In this document: positions 20,697 to 32,040 of the stretch, in pieces
Position numbering within the stretch: the first letter of the stretch is position 1
Layout: the number at the start of each line of letters is the position of its first letter
Assembly: GCA_036971715.1 (NCBI GenBank)
Contig: JAVHJL010000005.1
Coordinates: 310,001 to 374,000 of the forward strand
Length of the DNA: 64,000 bases
Source of the DNA: Arthrobotrys musiformis
Lineage: Eukaryota > Ascomycota > Orbiliomycetes > Orbiliales > Orbiliaceae
Direction: 5' to 3'
Notes under the pieces: model-generated
Database searches by the model: none
What the model saw: only the letters and a program-made list of their open reading frames with translations
What the model was told of the DNA's origin: nothing
Position numbers and translations under genes: made by a program

Positions 20697-23600
20697 CTAC
20701 TGCTTAGCAGCACGGTGCTGTTGCTGCTTCTCCCTCACCCAATGCATGATATTAAACGCGCTTCCGTCGATTTTCGTAAGTTCGTCCGGCGAAAATTCTA
20801 ACGCCTTCATATCCTCTAAAAGAGAATCGAGCCTTTCTAAAAGGCTCGTCGTCGGGGCTTCCTTTGTAACCACAACCTGGAATTCGGGCTCTGGTTCTGG
20901 TGTTGGTGATTTTTTGGCTGGTGTAGATTCAATGTCAAGTACGATACTGTCCTCGTTTTCATGTACAGAGGGAAGCGAAAGGGTTGATTCGTGTCGAACC
21001 CTCCCTTTCCTCGATGGCTGGCTGTCAGGAACGCTAAGAGATGACGCAGCTGAGGGCGGACGCCCTCGGCGCGCGGGTGGGCCTCCAGGCAAACCAGCGT
21101 GTCCAGTTTTCTTCCTCTCCGTCCTGTTGTTGCTGTTGCTGATTTGCTTCGACGGTGTTGTCCCCCCGGTGATGGTAGCCACCACCTCCTGCACAGCTTT
21201 TAGCTTGTGTCTTAGCTGGTTGAGTCTTCTCCAAAAAATTAATGGGGAACTTACTGCTTGCTGGGATAACTTGCTTGCTGTGCACCGATCTTCGGGTACG
21301 AAGGGGCAATTGTCGGGTCGGGGCAACTACATCTCCCGTAGCTGCCTTTGCCTTCTTCGCAGGAGGAGGTGGGACTTCATCTTCTTCCTTGCCGGTAGGG
21401 ATTGCTGACATTTCAGCAACCTCTTCGACTGGAGCGACATAGTCAACCATCTCGTGGTCGTCGTCGTCTTGTGTCGGAGGAACAACCGGTTGACCTTTGC
21501 TCCTCTTGCGTTTATGGCCTTTGCTCTGGCTTGATGTTGTTGATTGTGGGCTGGGATCCGGTGATTCTGCAGCTGGACTTCTCGGAGCCCTAGATGGCTG
21601 GCTGTCGGGGATCGAAGAAACTGACTCAAGTTCGGATTCATCTATTTCCTCTTCCGCCTGCTCAGCTTCGGCATTCTCCGGGGCTGTAGTTTCCCCCGCC
21701 GCCTTCTCTTCTTCCTCAGCCGCGACATGATCTGCCTCATCCATATCCTCGTCCATCTGGCTGTTGAGATGGACAGAAATATCTTCTTTCGGCGATGGGG
21801 CCTGTTCTTCTTCCACAACAGCAGGCTCAATGATGACCCCTTCGACTCTCTCATACTCCTGAAGTTGAAGCGCAATGGCCTCGCTCGGGCTCTTCGGGGC
21901 GTCCTTAACTACGTCTGTCAAGTTTGGCGGAAGAACCCCTTCTTCGATCCGGAGCTTGGATTGTTGTGATAACTCGACTTTCCTGGGGTCAACGGTTTCG
22001 ATCCTCTTGTTGTCTCCGAGGTCAATTGCATCCACTTCATTACCATCCTTACGGGAGTTAACCGGTGCCAGTGGTGGCGAAGATGGAATGTCTTCTTCCA
22101 ATAAAGGCATAAACGGGCCTCGGGAAACCCTTGCCGTGGGGGATGAAGGAATATCATCCGATGTAGGAAAGTGGACTTCTCGGTCAATCAAAGCCGCGAA
22201 CTTGCCGTTAATCGGCAGCGACGGCAAGCCAGGAGATGACATGACACGATCAAGCACTGGCGACGAGGCAGCGTCGCTCATGGGGTTCGGTATCCTAAGG
22301 TCGAGTTTGAGCGGTAGGCTCGATGCACCAGCGGCTGTCTTGTCGTGCCTGGATGGAGATCCGGAATTGAGGTCCCTAAACAAATCGGCCTCCCTTGCCT
22401 GTCTGTCTCTAACTTCCTTCTGGCGGTCGGTCATCAGTTGAGATTCCACCGCGTCTGGATCGTCGTTCTCGTCACCATAAATTGCCTTGTATTCGATCTG
22501 TGAGTCCATATGGCGGAGCTTGGGGTAACTTTGCTTGCTGGGATTTGACGAAGCCTTGGAAGACTTCGCAGAAACAGGAGCCTGTAGATCACGATAGAAC
22601 AGCGGCGATGCCCCTGCTTTAGGAGGACTCGATAGGATATGGTGTGCAAAGTCCGAAGTTTGAGTATCTAAGAAAGCTGGTGGTGGAGCATGAGCATCGT
22701 CTTCGAGGGAATCTGGGAATGTCGGAAGCTTGATATCCGCGTAATAGCGGATTTTGCTGAGGGCCTTTCGAACCCGAGATGGGTACTCGAGGCTCTCTTG
22801 GTTGCCGAAGGTTTTGTTCCAGAAGTTAATGGTCGTGACGACGTTCATCTTATGTTTGCTCTCAAACCCGGCGGCTATCAAGTGTGAAAAGGTTTTGAGG
22901 GCATTGGAGTCAAAGCACTCTGTTCGTTTCAGGCCCTCACATACAGCCTTCAAAAGCTCCTGCATCGGCTCAACGATATTTTGGTCTGCGGGTGCCTCAC
23001 ATGATAACCAAAGAGAAAAGCCATCCTGCATCTTCGATACCATATGAGTAACCGAATCTTTGGGTAGCTTTTCTATGACCTGTCGCATGCAATCGAAAAA
23101 CTCGATGATGTCGGTATTTCCTTGCTCGCTCAGATCGACTTGGGCAAGTTCTATGGTCCTCCAGAAAGCCTGTCCCATTACTTCGAAAAGGGCAGTATAA
23201 GGTCTGCTGTAGTTGTTAGTTATGATGCACGCCATCGAGGTGATGTATATAAAACTTACGTCTGTGTATGCTTCTTTGCTTGGTCGCCGAACAAAGATTT
23301 GTAAACCCGGTCATATTGAACGGTAGTGGTCGGATACTGGATACTTGACGCCAAAACATTGATGTACTGGAGTGTGTCGGTACTGCAAAGCGGTTAGAAC
23401 TAGCTCTCATATATTAAGGCGGTTGAAAAATACTTACGACTCTGCATCAATCTTGGGCAGCCTCATACCCTCAGAAAGAGGGTCGATAAGAGCTGGCCCA
23501 AGATATGCGATTCCGCTCTCTTGCTGAACTGTATGGTACACAGTTTGGTAGAGCTTCTTCCAGAAAGGAAATTGCTCCGGCCCACTCAACCTATATCACG

Positions 23601-26224
23601 TTAGTAAAGGGTCGAATGGATTGAAAAAGAAGGAGGAAGGCTTACTGGTGACCCCATTCGAGGATCGTAAGGACGTCACGGATCTCCGGTCCATTAACGA
23701 GACCACCTGCGGACATAGTATCCCTCCCTTTCCTTGGGATAACACGATCACAGATATTAGCCAGGATGGACCATGCAGTTGAATGGATTTGGCTGATATC
23801 TTGGGTTGGGAGGATCGCGATCCCTTGGGCGAGAAGTGAGATTTTCTTCCTTCGGGAGTCTTGCGCTTCGACACACGAAGTTAGAATGTTCGCGATGGGC
23901 CTGGCATAGTTATCACCTATCTTGGCACCTTTGAAAGGGTCGATGAAGAGTCGGAAGAGGTGCCAGATAGGTTGATGTTGGACAACGTGGTTTGAACCTG
24001 AGGAAAACTTGCTAGATGGAGTTGATATAGCCAAGAAACTCTCAGTGCCATCTTCAGCCAACCATTTCTCTGTGAAGCAAGCTGTTCCAAGCTCCTGGAT
24101 AGCAAGCTGGACTAAAATAACAAAGTGTGTCAAAAACTGGCCATCTTCATGGAGTGTCGGCCCCTTGCCCCGGAATCCATCAGTCCAGAGGCGTTTGAGG
24201 AAGCCTAGAAGGCTAGCTACGAACTCCATCATTTCAGCCGAGATGCGGATTTCCTTCTTAGCAGATTCGGCGATCGCCGTCATCAACTTCTTCCAAATCG
24301 CTAGATGGGGGATCTCATTGTCCTTTTTTGTCTTGAGGCAGTTTCTCACAGCAACTTCGACCGCCTTGAAAACCATTGTACTGTTTGCACGGATCCATTT
24401 GGGATCCAATCTCGGGATCTCATCGGCGGCGATATAAGTCCCTTCGAGGACTCGATTCTCACTCCACTTCGCGCTTCCTCCAAAAAGGGCACTTAATATG
24501 TTACACCCACCGACCAGGAAGACATTTGATGTCAGGAGGTACTTTGCGACCACACCTTCAACCAAAGCTTCCCAGAAAAACTCCAACTGCTTGGAGTTTG
24601 TCCCTGGTCGGCAACCATAGTACAGCATTGTGTGTATGTTAGTGATGGCTGCTTTCTTCGCATGCTTGGTGTGTCGCGATCCTTTGGCTTCGTCTATATA
24701 GCCAATAACAGGTCGCAAAAGCAGATCGAAGTTCTTTTTGGAGGTGCTAGTGCTGATGTCGGATACAAAAATGAGCTTAGCCCATGCGATCTGGGCGTAA
24801 ACATTCAGGTTTTGCTCAGAAGAGTTCAGGCATTTTGACATGATACCTAAGAAGGGGCTGAAGTTTTCCCATCGGTCTATTGGGATCGTGAGTCCTCGGA
24901 GCAACGAAATTGTAAGGCCCCAGATCTGTGGGACGAATACAGCCTCGGTTTTCGTCTCAAGCATTTTCTCCAGCCGGTTCTGAATGAAATTCCGTTTCTT
25001 GCTATCCTCCATTTGGGATCGTGTAGGTGTGCCAGTCTGTGGGCCCTTCTGCGAACTCGCCTGCGAATCGATATCCTTTTTGCTTGGGAATAGCCTCATG
25101 ACTGCTCTAGCTATTTGCTTTTCTCCTCCCAACTCTTTCTCCACCTCTTGCGCAATCGTTAGAGCTCGTGTTCGTATTGGCGTAGCCGTACTGATCAAGC
25201 CTTGGAAGACATGGTCGATCCATAAATCTGCATTTTGAGCCATTGCGCCCTTTGCTTGTGTCAGGAGCTTTGCGTAAAGACTCAGTCGTTCGAGGTCGAT
25301 GCTATTGCCCTTCTGCTTGTCTTTTAATGCACTAGCCACCTGCAAAATCCTTGTGACCTTCTCTGTCGTCATGATCCTGGGCGAGAATTTCTGTTGGCTG
25401 AGGAAATACATATAGTTTGTTGAAAGCGCCTTCGAGGTTCCCTGGTCTAGAACGTCAATGGCAAAGTTGAGAAAGTAATTGATGTCTTCTTCCGGTATTA
25501 GAGCAACGGTTTCAGTCAAATAAGAGAAAATAATCAAGACCTTGCAGGCCTGTCGGATCAGTGTCGTATCCGGGGTTCCGACATCGGGTATCATTGCATT
25601 GAAGTCCCGTCTGATAAAGCTGAGGATCAGGTCGAGCTTGTCGGATAAGAGTTTGACATCCGGCACACCGTCGTACGCACGTAAGGTAGTAGCAAAGGCG
25701 CCGTAGGTGTCGGATTTCTTGGTTCGATCAGAAGAAGCTAGGATCTGGACTATCGACTCGAGCAATTCGCCGAAAGGGGTATTCGTATCCGCCATTGGAT
25801 TGTCGGGATCGAGACCTTCTATCTGTTCTGTTATCAGGATTATTGACTTTTCGAACGGTTTGAGGATCGACTTGACGGGTCGAGACGATTTAGCGGAGAG
25901 TGATAGGGACTTGATTGGCGGGTATTTGGCATCTCCGGTGTCGTACTTCCAGGGCTGATGCCAGTTGATGTACGGGGAGAAGTTGACGCGACGGTCTTGG
26001 CCGGTAGGAGCACTTTCGGCAGATGATGTAGGTGTCTCGTCTATGTAGCTTGATGATGCTGTTGCTGTTGCTCCATTTGCGACAGCCTCTGCATGTTTTG
26101 GAGGGGTAGGGGGTCGAGCGACGACATCGTCGAGTTCATTAGTGTTCGCGTCCTCATCCTCCATTGTGACATCCATGGAGGGCAGGGACGGGGGTCGCGA
26201 TTCGGGTATCGAGGGTGTAGTCAT
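20697..26224 (-). CDS. rif1: Rif1, telomere and replication-timing factor
   Basis: Five exons (23646-26224, 23438-23590, 23260-23382, 21255-23206, 20697-21196, minus strand) give 1768 residues. Donors are all GTAAG-type. The last acceptor, CTAAAAG at 21197, was chosen because it joins two frames that are each open; the nearby GCAG acceptor would give a premature stop. Rif1 controls replication timing, telomere length and end resection by bringing protein phosphatase 1 to chromatin. The two PP1-docking motifs are visible: RVNF at 79-82 and SILK at 119-122. A long alpha-helical, HEAT-like Rif1 N-terminal domain follows (about 125-1110), then a disordered acidic Ser/Pro-rich region. The motif PDSQPSR occurs twice, once in exon 4 and once in exon 5. 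The C-terminus is a short conserved-looking helical piece (LLERLDSLLEDMKALEF) ending QQQHRAAKQ. Family assignment is strong; exact exon ends are inferred. Confidence 0.88.
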
Positions 26225-27881
26225 TGTCGATGGTGATGTGAAGCCTTCAGGGAGGTTGAAGGGCTGGTGATGGAGAGTTGAGAAGGCGGAGGAAGCTGTG
26301 GGTTGAGGACTTGCTCAGGCTCCCATAACAACGAGGTCGTAATCAGACTGGACGTGGATACAATATGAAATGTCACCAAGACGCTACACAACGAAAAAAG
26401 GAGAATCGAACGAGGACGATTTGAAGGGAACGGGAAAAAGCACGACGAGACGGACGAAGGAAAGAAAGAGGAAAGGAAGGATAATAATTATTGCAAAGGA
26501 AGGAAACCGAACCAAACCAAAGTCGTGAACAAAAGATAGACAAGATTAATATTACGGCAAATTGAGGTGGGCAATCAATGTTAATTAATATAAGGTAGCC
26601 TAAGCAGTCGCTGGAAAAAACCCACTTAACGCGTAACTGCAAACAACAGACATGTGCGGACCTCGAGTCCGTCCTCTCCCCTGAAACTCGACCATGCCTT
26701 TGTCGTGTCACACCAATAGCAGCGCAGAAACCGGATCCTGGAAAACAAGCGTTGCAAACCGCTGGGCTACGTGAGGCGCCAATGCAATGCAAAGCTTTGG
26801 TCACGTCGGGCTGATATGTGGGGACGCTGGCCTGTCCGTACCTGTCACAGTGGGACCACAGATAACTATAGTATCGCGATAGATATCACTACTCGATGCC
26901 CTTTCGAGGTTCTTCGCCATTCACCCGTTAATTGATATCGACTTCATGCAGTCCCGCGCTCCGTCGGCCGCATGGTCCCGTGATTGCGATAGCCAAATAT
27001 TGCAAATGCAACAAGGGCAACGCGGATTAGGCAGGCAGGATCGTTGAACAGATCTATAATTCGGCATTTGCTAGAGTCACTGGAAAGCCGCAGACTCGCA
27101 CGATCGAGAGATGGGGAAAGGACTTGTACACAGGATCCTTACACTAAAATTTGCTATCGAATCGTGCATCGTATGTATATGACGGCCATAGGCATCGGTC
27201 TACAGAATATGTACGATCATATGAATGGGCAACGATACACAGAGGGTTTCACTTCAAATTCGAAATTCTACGCCCTCGCATTCGGTCCCGCAGACTCTGG
27301 GATTTTAGGAAATATATAATTACGAGAGCATTGTAGTCAGAACAAGGTTAAGCCAATCAGTCCCAAAGTCACCCCACCCTCGAAGTCGCAAGCCTGTCAG
27401 GTTCCTCGCCAAGTTCTGTTATCACGGCCCTCTAATCAGCGCCACAACTTAGATTAGTTTCAAGGTGTCATTGGCTCGATATCAACGGCACAGATCTGGG
27501 ACCCTGAGACATGAGAGAATTAACAGATTCGACAACAATAATAATTTGGACCATCTGTCTAAGCTTGTATATACAGACACATAGCCTTGACATGACACCT
27601 GACGTGGTCTGGCAAATGAGAGCGAAGGCCGATGCGTTGTGGGTGAGGTCAAAGGCCGATTGATCCTTGTGTTGTTGCGTGAGCGTAACCTCATCATCGC
27701 TGCTTTGCATTCAGACATTCCCATCACCTCAACCTCAACCTCAACCTTACCTGCCTCCCAGCGCCAACGCCGAGTCGACACCCGACAACTTCACCGAGCG
27801 TTTCTTCAGAATCGGGCTCGAGGTCATTGATGCCACCGGAATCTTTGCCGATAAGGGTCTTCCCTGGATCTCAGAAGTGAG
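26225..27881. promoter_or_regulatory. Divergent intergenic region between RIF1 and the Swc3-like gene
   Basis: About 1.66 kb between two outward-pointing start codons, so it should hold both promoters and leaders. Nothing inside looks like a gene. Sequence near 27720-27880 is C-rich with CAACCT repeats, like a leader for the plus-strand gene. A short frame starting at 27667 overlaps the gene start and is not favoured. Confidence 0.45.
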
Positions 27882-30664
27882 ATGGCTGACGCTAAGAGAA
27901 AGCGGTCGCTGCGCGAGTCCACCACCCGAAGCACGGCAAAACGTCAAGAAGCGGCCAAAGGAGTCCCCGCTAAAAGCGCGACTCCAGTCGAGCCCTCGCG
28001 ACCACCGACGCCCGAACCGGAGGTTGAAGAAGTCCCCACTAGCTTCGAACCTCACGGTCCGTTACCGACTTCAAACCAACTTCAAGAGCCAGAGACACTT
28101 CCTGGTAGGGAATGGAAGTCGATTTCCGAAAGGTAAGGGTTAATTGGAGATTGGGATGTTTGGACACGGGACATGGACACGGATACTCGGGAGAAGAGAC
28201 GACAATATGCTAACTCAATCAAACTGTATTGTAGTGCCGTCTTACAAACGGCTTTCGATCGATCTCGAGATGTCTGGCTCTCCGGGAAAATGTTCGAACG
28301 GTACTGGACGAAGCCAACTAAGAGGAAGCTCGTTGACCCGTTGAATCCTCCGAAAGACTCCATGGTTAAAATTGGCGAATGCATGATAAGCATTCACCCA
28401 CACGTTTTCGAGGCCAAGCTTTACACGGTTAGGGACAGAGAGAAAGAGCGGCAACGAGACCTCGAGTTTTTACAACAGCAGGATCAATATCAGGCTCAGT
28501 TGGCTCAGATGCCGAAGCTTCCCGCTACGAAGCCGTTAGCCGCTAAACCAGCTGGAACAAAATTGGCCATGCCACAACAAGCCGTGACCGACCAGTCTAA
28601 TTTGCACGGTCAAAAGCCTCTACATCCGGGTAGCCCTCGCAACTCGAACGAGCCCGGCCATGTAGCTTGGAGGATTGATTCCAAGGGGAACGGACAAGCC
28701 AACGGAAACGGAAATGTTAGGCCAGCGCAAGTTGGTAACCCTGGCTCTCCTACTATTGCCTCGCCTCCTTCGACCCCAACAGCAGCTCGGCCGCAGCAGA
28801 GTAATTCAGGCCCTGATCCCGTAATACAACTACTGGCCACCCGCGCCTCGAATGACCCTAATCTCAAGGCTCTGATGAGAGTTGTGGCGGCTGGCCAAGC
28901 CAACAAAGAACAACTAGCAGCTTTCCAGGCCCATATTGATGAACTAACCCCGTTGGCTCGTGCGAGTGCTGCCGCAAAGGCTCAAAGGGCTGCTCTTGGG
29001 CCTCTAACTCCCTCGAACACGCCCCAGGGCCCCTCTGCCCTATCCCCCACCGCTGCAGCCCCGGCTGCACCCAGGCCTACGTATCAACCTATCCAACCAG
29101 CTGGACCAGTTCCGGCTCGATCACCGGAAAATGGCCAAACCGTAATTCCAAGGCAGACCGTGACGGTCCTACCAAAGCCTAAGCAGCTAAGCGTCGCAGA
29201 CCGCAAGCACCTAGATATCAAAGATGTCGTATTTGAATTTAGTATCGCCACCATTGGTGATCGATACTATATTCCCCGCAAATCCATCCTAGAGTACCGC
29301 CAGAAGGGCACACAACTTCTCGTATCGTACCTCTATATCTCAGAGGCCGATCAAACTTTCCAGCCGATAACAATAACCATCAACGCTCCTACCCCTAAAA
29401 CCTTAGAACCTATCTCGAGAGTAGTTGAGCCCAAAGAAGCTGTCCAAGCGTATATGAAGGACGTCATGTCAAGACTGACTCGCGCTAACCACGGGTATCT
29501 TCTCATGCGTCTCAAGCGGGATGAAGCCGAAATCCTTGCAGCTCAAGAAGCTGAAGCTAGAAGGGTCAAGGAAGAAGAAGAAATCAAAAAGCGATTGGCC
29601 AAAGCGGCTACCGAAGCAGCCGCGGCAGAAGAGACGATGTACAAGGATCTTCTTAAGAGGGAGATCCCGAAGCCTGCTACCTCGATTGTCAAATCAAAGA
29701 AAAAATCAGTAAGTACCCTTCGGGCGTCCCGTGTAGGGAAATCCCGTTCTTCCCTGTTACGTCGATAGTGGGCCCGTAACAAGGTTCTCAAGCACCTATT
29801 CCTTGTATATACACCATCTCTACCACGCCAAAACGCACTAAAAGCACCCTTCCTTTATATTTTTCTTTATTATTTCTTGGCGTAGATGGAGGTCGATGCA
29901 GATTACTCTGCTTTCCGAGGGGGTTTCGACTAGCATCTTTATTTCATTGGCTACTTCGAGATACCTACCCTTGAGATTTGTGGTGGAAAAATTTTTTCTT
30001 GCACACAAAAAGCCGATTTTGTTGAGTTGCATGAGATAACCCCACCACCTCCCACATTTTTCTCCCACTTCCAACTTTACCCCACCGAAAAAATCCCATC
30101 GCATAGACGCATCGATAATGCACGAACCCTTGACTAGACTAGTTCGACGCTAACCTTTTTTTCTAATCCTAGCATCTTACACTTGAGGACGGGGTCATCG
30201 CGCTTGATTTGCCTAAACCGAAACTCAAGACCAAGTATTCGCGCAAAGGGCGTGTCGCAGACCCTAGCAAGAATTGTCATCTCTGTGGCACAAACAAAAC
30301 CAGTCTTTGGCGACGTGCAGGGATTGATGGTGAGACTGTCGTCGTTTGTAATGCCTGTGGCATTAAATGGAAAACGAACCAAGACAAGAAGGAGCGAGGA
30401 GAGACTCCATTGGAGTATGGACCCAAGATGGTCAGAATCAAGAAGGAGGGGGCAATTAGAACAGGAAAATCTGCTGTGAAGACTGGTAGACTGATGCAGG
30501 CCATGATGGAATCAGTTATTCGAGTTGAGCCAGGAGAGCAATTGGCATCTGATACAATTGTCTTATCAGGAACACATCAATTGTCACCAGAAGCCCCCGC
30601 CCAAGCACCACCACCAACGGCAGACCAACAAACGACAGATCTACCGACATCTGATAATTTTTAA
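27882..30664 (+). CDS. Swc3-like SWR1-complex subunit with C-terminal GATA zinc finger
   Basis: Three exons (27882-28132, 28235-29708, 30173-30664) give 738 residues. SWR1 exchanges H2A for H2A.Z in nucleosomes. The N-terminus (MADAKRKRSLRESTTRSTAKR) and the core spanning exons 1-2 (ISESAVLQTAFDRSRDVWL, then MFERYWTKPTKRK, NPPKDSMVKIGECMISIHPHVFEAKLY) match the Swc3 domain as I know it. The middle is a Pro/Ala/Gln-rich linker, then a second folded region (HLDIKDVVFEFSIATIGDRYYIPR) and a charged helix. Exon 3 adds a GATA-type finger, CHLC-x20-CNAC. The 102-bp first intron has a TGCTAAC branch. The second is 464 bp, with donor GTAAGT and a CTAATCCTAG end, in frame on both sides. Without that splice the protein ends at 29768 without the finger. 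The Swc3 call is moderate to good; the fused finger is the uncertain part. Confidence 0.75.
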
Positions 30665-32040
30665 TTAGGGTCCTCTACCGCGGATCAAATACTTTACTAA
30701 TACGTGTTTATTCTTTCGTTCAGAATGCACCACGCTATGGTGTTCCTGGTGTTTGCTTTTCGCTTTCAGTTTATTATTATTACCAACTTAGACTTGTTTT
30801 TACGCCGCACTTACGGAGTCAACAATTGCAAGGGAGATCAAGGTGTTAATTCGTTCAGGGAGCAGTATGGTGTTGAGGAAATCGGTCTGGTTTGAAAGCA
30901 GTTTAGAGAATGGAAAATCTGTATTTATTATCGTATAACGCCTTTTTATAAGGCGATGCTCCCTTTTTTTCTCATTTAAGAGTTCCTAACAGGTTACTTT
31001 TCGTAAATCGAAAGCTACAATGTTGCATTTCAGTTTGAGGAAATGATGATATCAGCACGCCGACAACTTTTTTGTGTTCCTGTGGTTTTACTGCAGCATT
31101 TATTTGCACGCGCACTACGTAAATGCAATACCAAAACCAGTCGTCTCCATTTCCACGGTTCGAATGGACATTTAATACTGGCTAGGGGTTATTCACGTAA
31201 GTTAGTTTTTCAGCTTCCCGCGATCCGAAGAAGTCTGCCAGGAAATGACCGTGCGCGTGCGCATGTAAGTGGCCATGGCCGTATGAGCCGCTAGCCGTGC
31301 AGCGTGAGGGAGAGCGTCCCAGTGCAGACTACGTGAGGGAGGATGTCTCCACAGCTGAATAGACTCCAGCTATAGATCTCGTGTTTAAATTAAATTTAAA
31401 GTTCACGCTTGTATGATTATTCTTTAAGGCTAACCATCTAAGGTAGTTGTTCATCGTTCTACTTATCGAAATCTTCACTATCGTGGAGTCAGCTTATAAG
31501 ACCCACTTAGCCACCTCAACCCCCAAGACGGCAGAAGCCTGTTTCTCGCCTAACGGAAACGGACCCGCGCGGAGGCTCGAAGTTTATATTGTCATAGACT
31601 ACCTACTTATGTTTAGCCTGGTAAACATGAGAGGGAGCCTGCGGTATGCATATACGCTGGATAGCCCAATCTAGTATGGCCCTCTCTTGATCTGCAGGTC
31701 TGATGCATATTCTTCACACTTTGTGGGGATATCTTGGCTTCCTTTTTTCAGAATATATACCACCTTATTGACATATTGATGCATCTACTTTGGTAATTGG
31801 ACGATAGGCATTCCGGTAACCGGTGATAGTATGGAAGGGGCTAGGGAAATACAAACTTGGGGAGAGGGGTTATCTCACGGATCCAGTGCCGGTATTACAA
31901 TGTATATAAACGAATAAATGTCGTATGGGCCTATAAATACCCTTTCGTCTCCCCTCACCGGCACAGCGTCCGTTATTCGTTCGTCAAGAGTAGAGGTTAA
32001 CTTGAAGCGGGAGAACGTCTCGCCCTGTCAATAATCGATC
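30665..32040. other. Intergenic region upstream of the carboxylesterase
   Basis: No gene is supported. The left part is the 3' region of the GATA-finger gene; the right part holds the esterase promoter. Open frames are short and show no family features. Confidence 0.5.
31932..31939 (+). promoter_or_regulatory. TATA box of the carboxylesterase gene
   Basis: TATAAATA lies 101 bp before the ATG at 32041, a normal spacing for a fungal TATA-driven gene. A second TATATAAA-like match sits about 30 bp further upstream. Confidence 0.55.

Noticed and set aside
21034..21254. Alternative Rif1 ending by reading on past 21255 in the exon-4 frame
   Set aside because: It gives a tail ending in a stop at 21034 and skips the open exon-5 frame, which carries the second PDSQPSR motif and a typical helical C-terminus; a GTAAGT donor sits at 21254.
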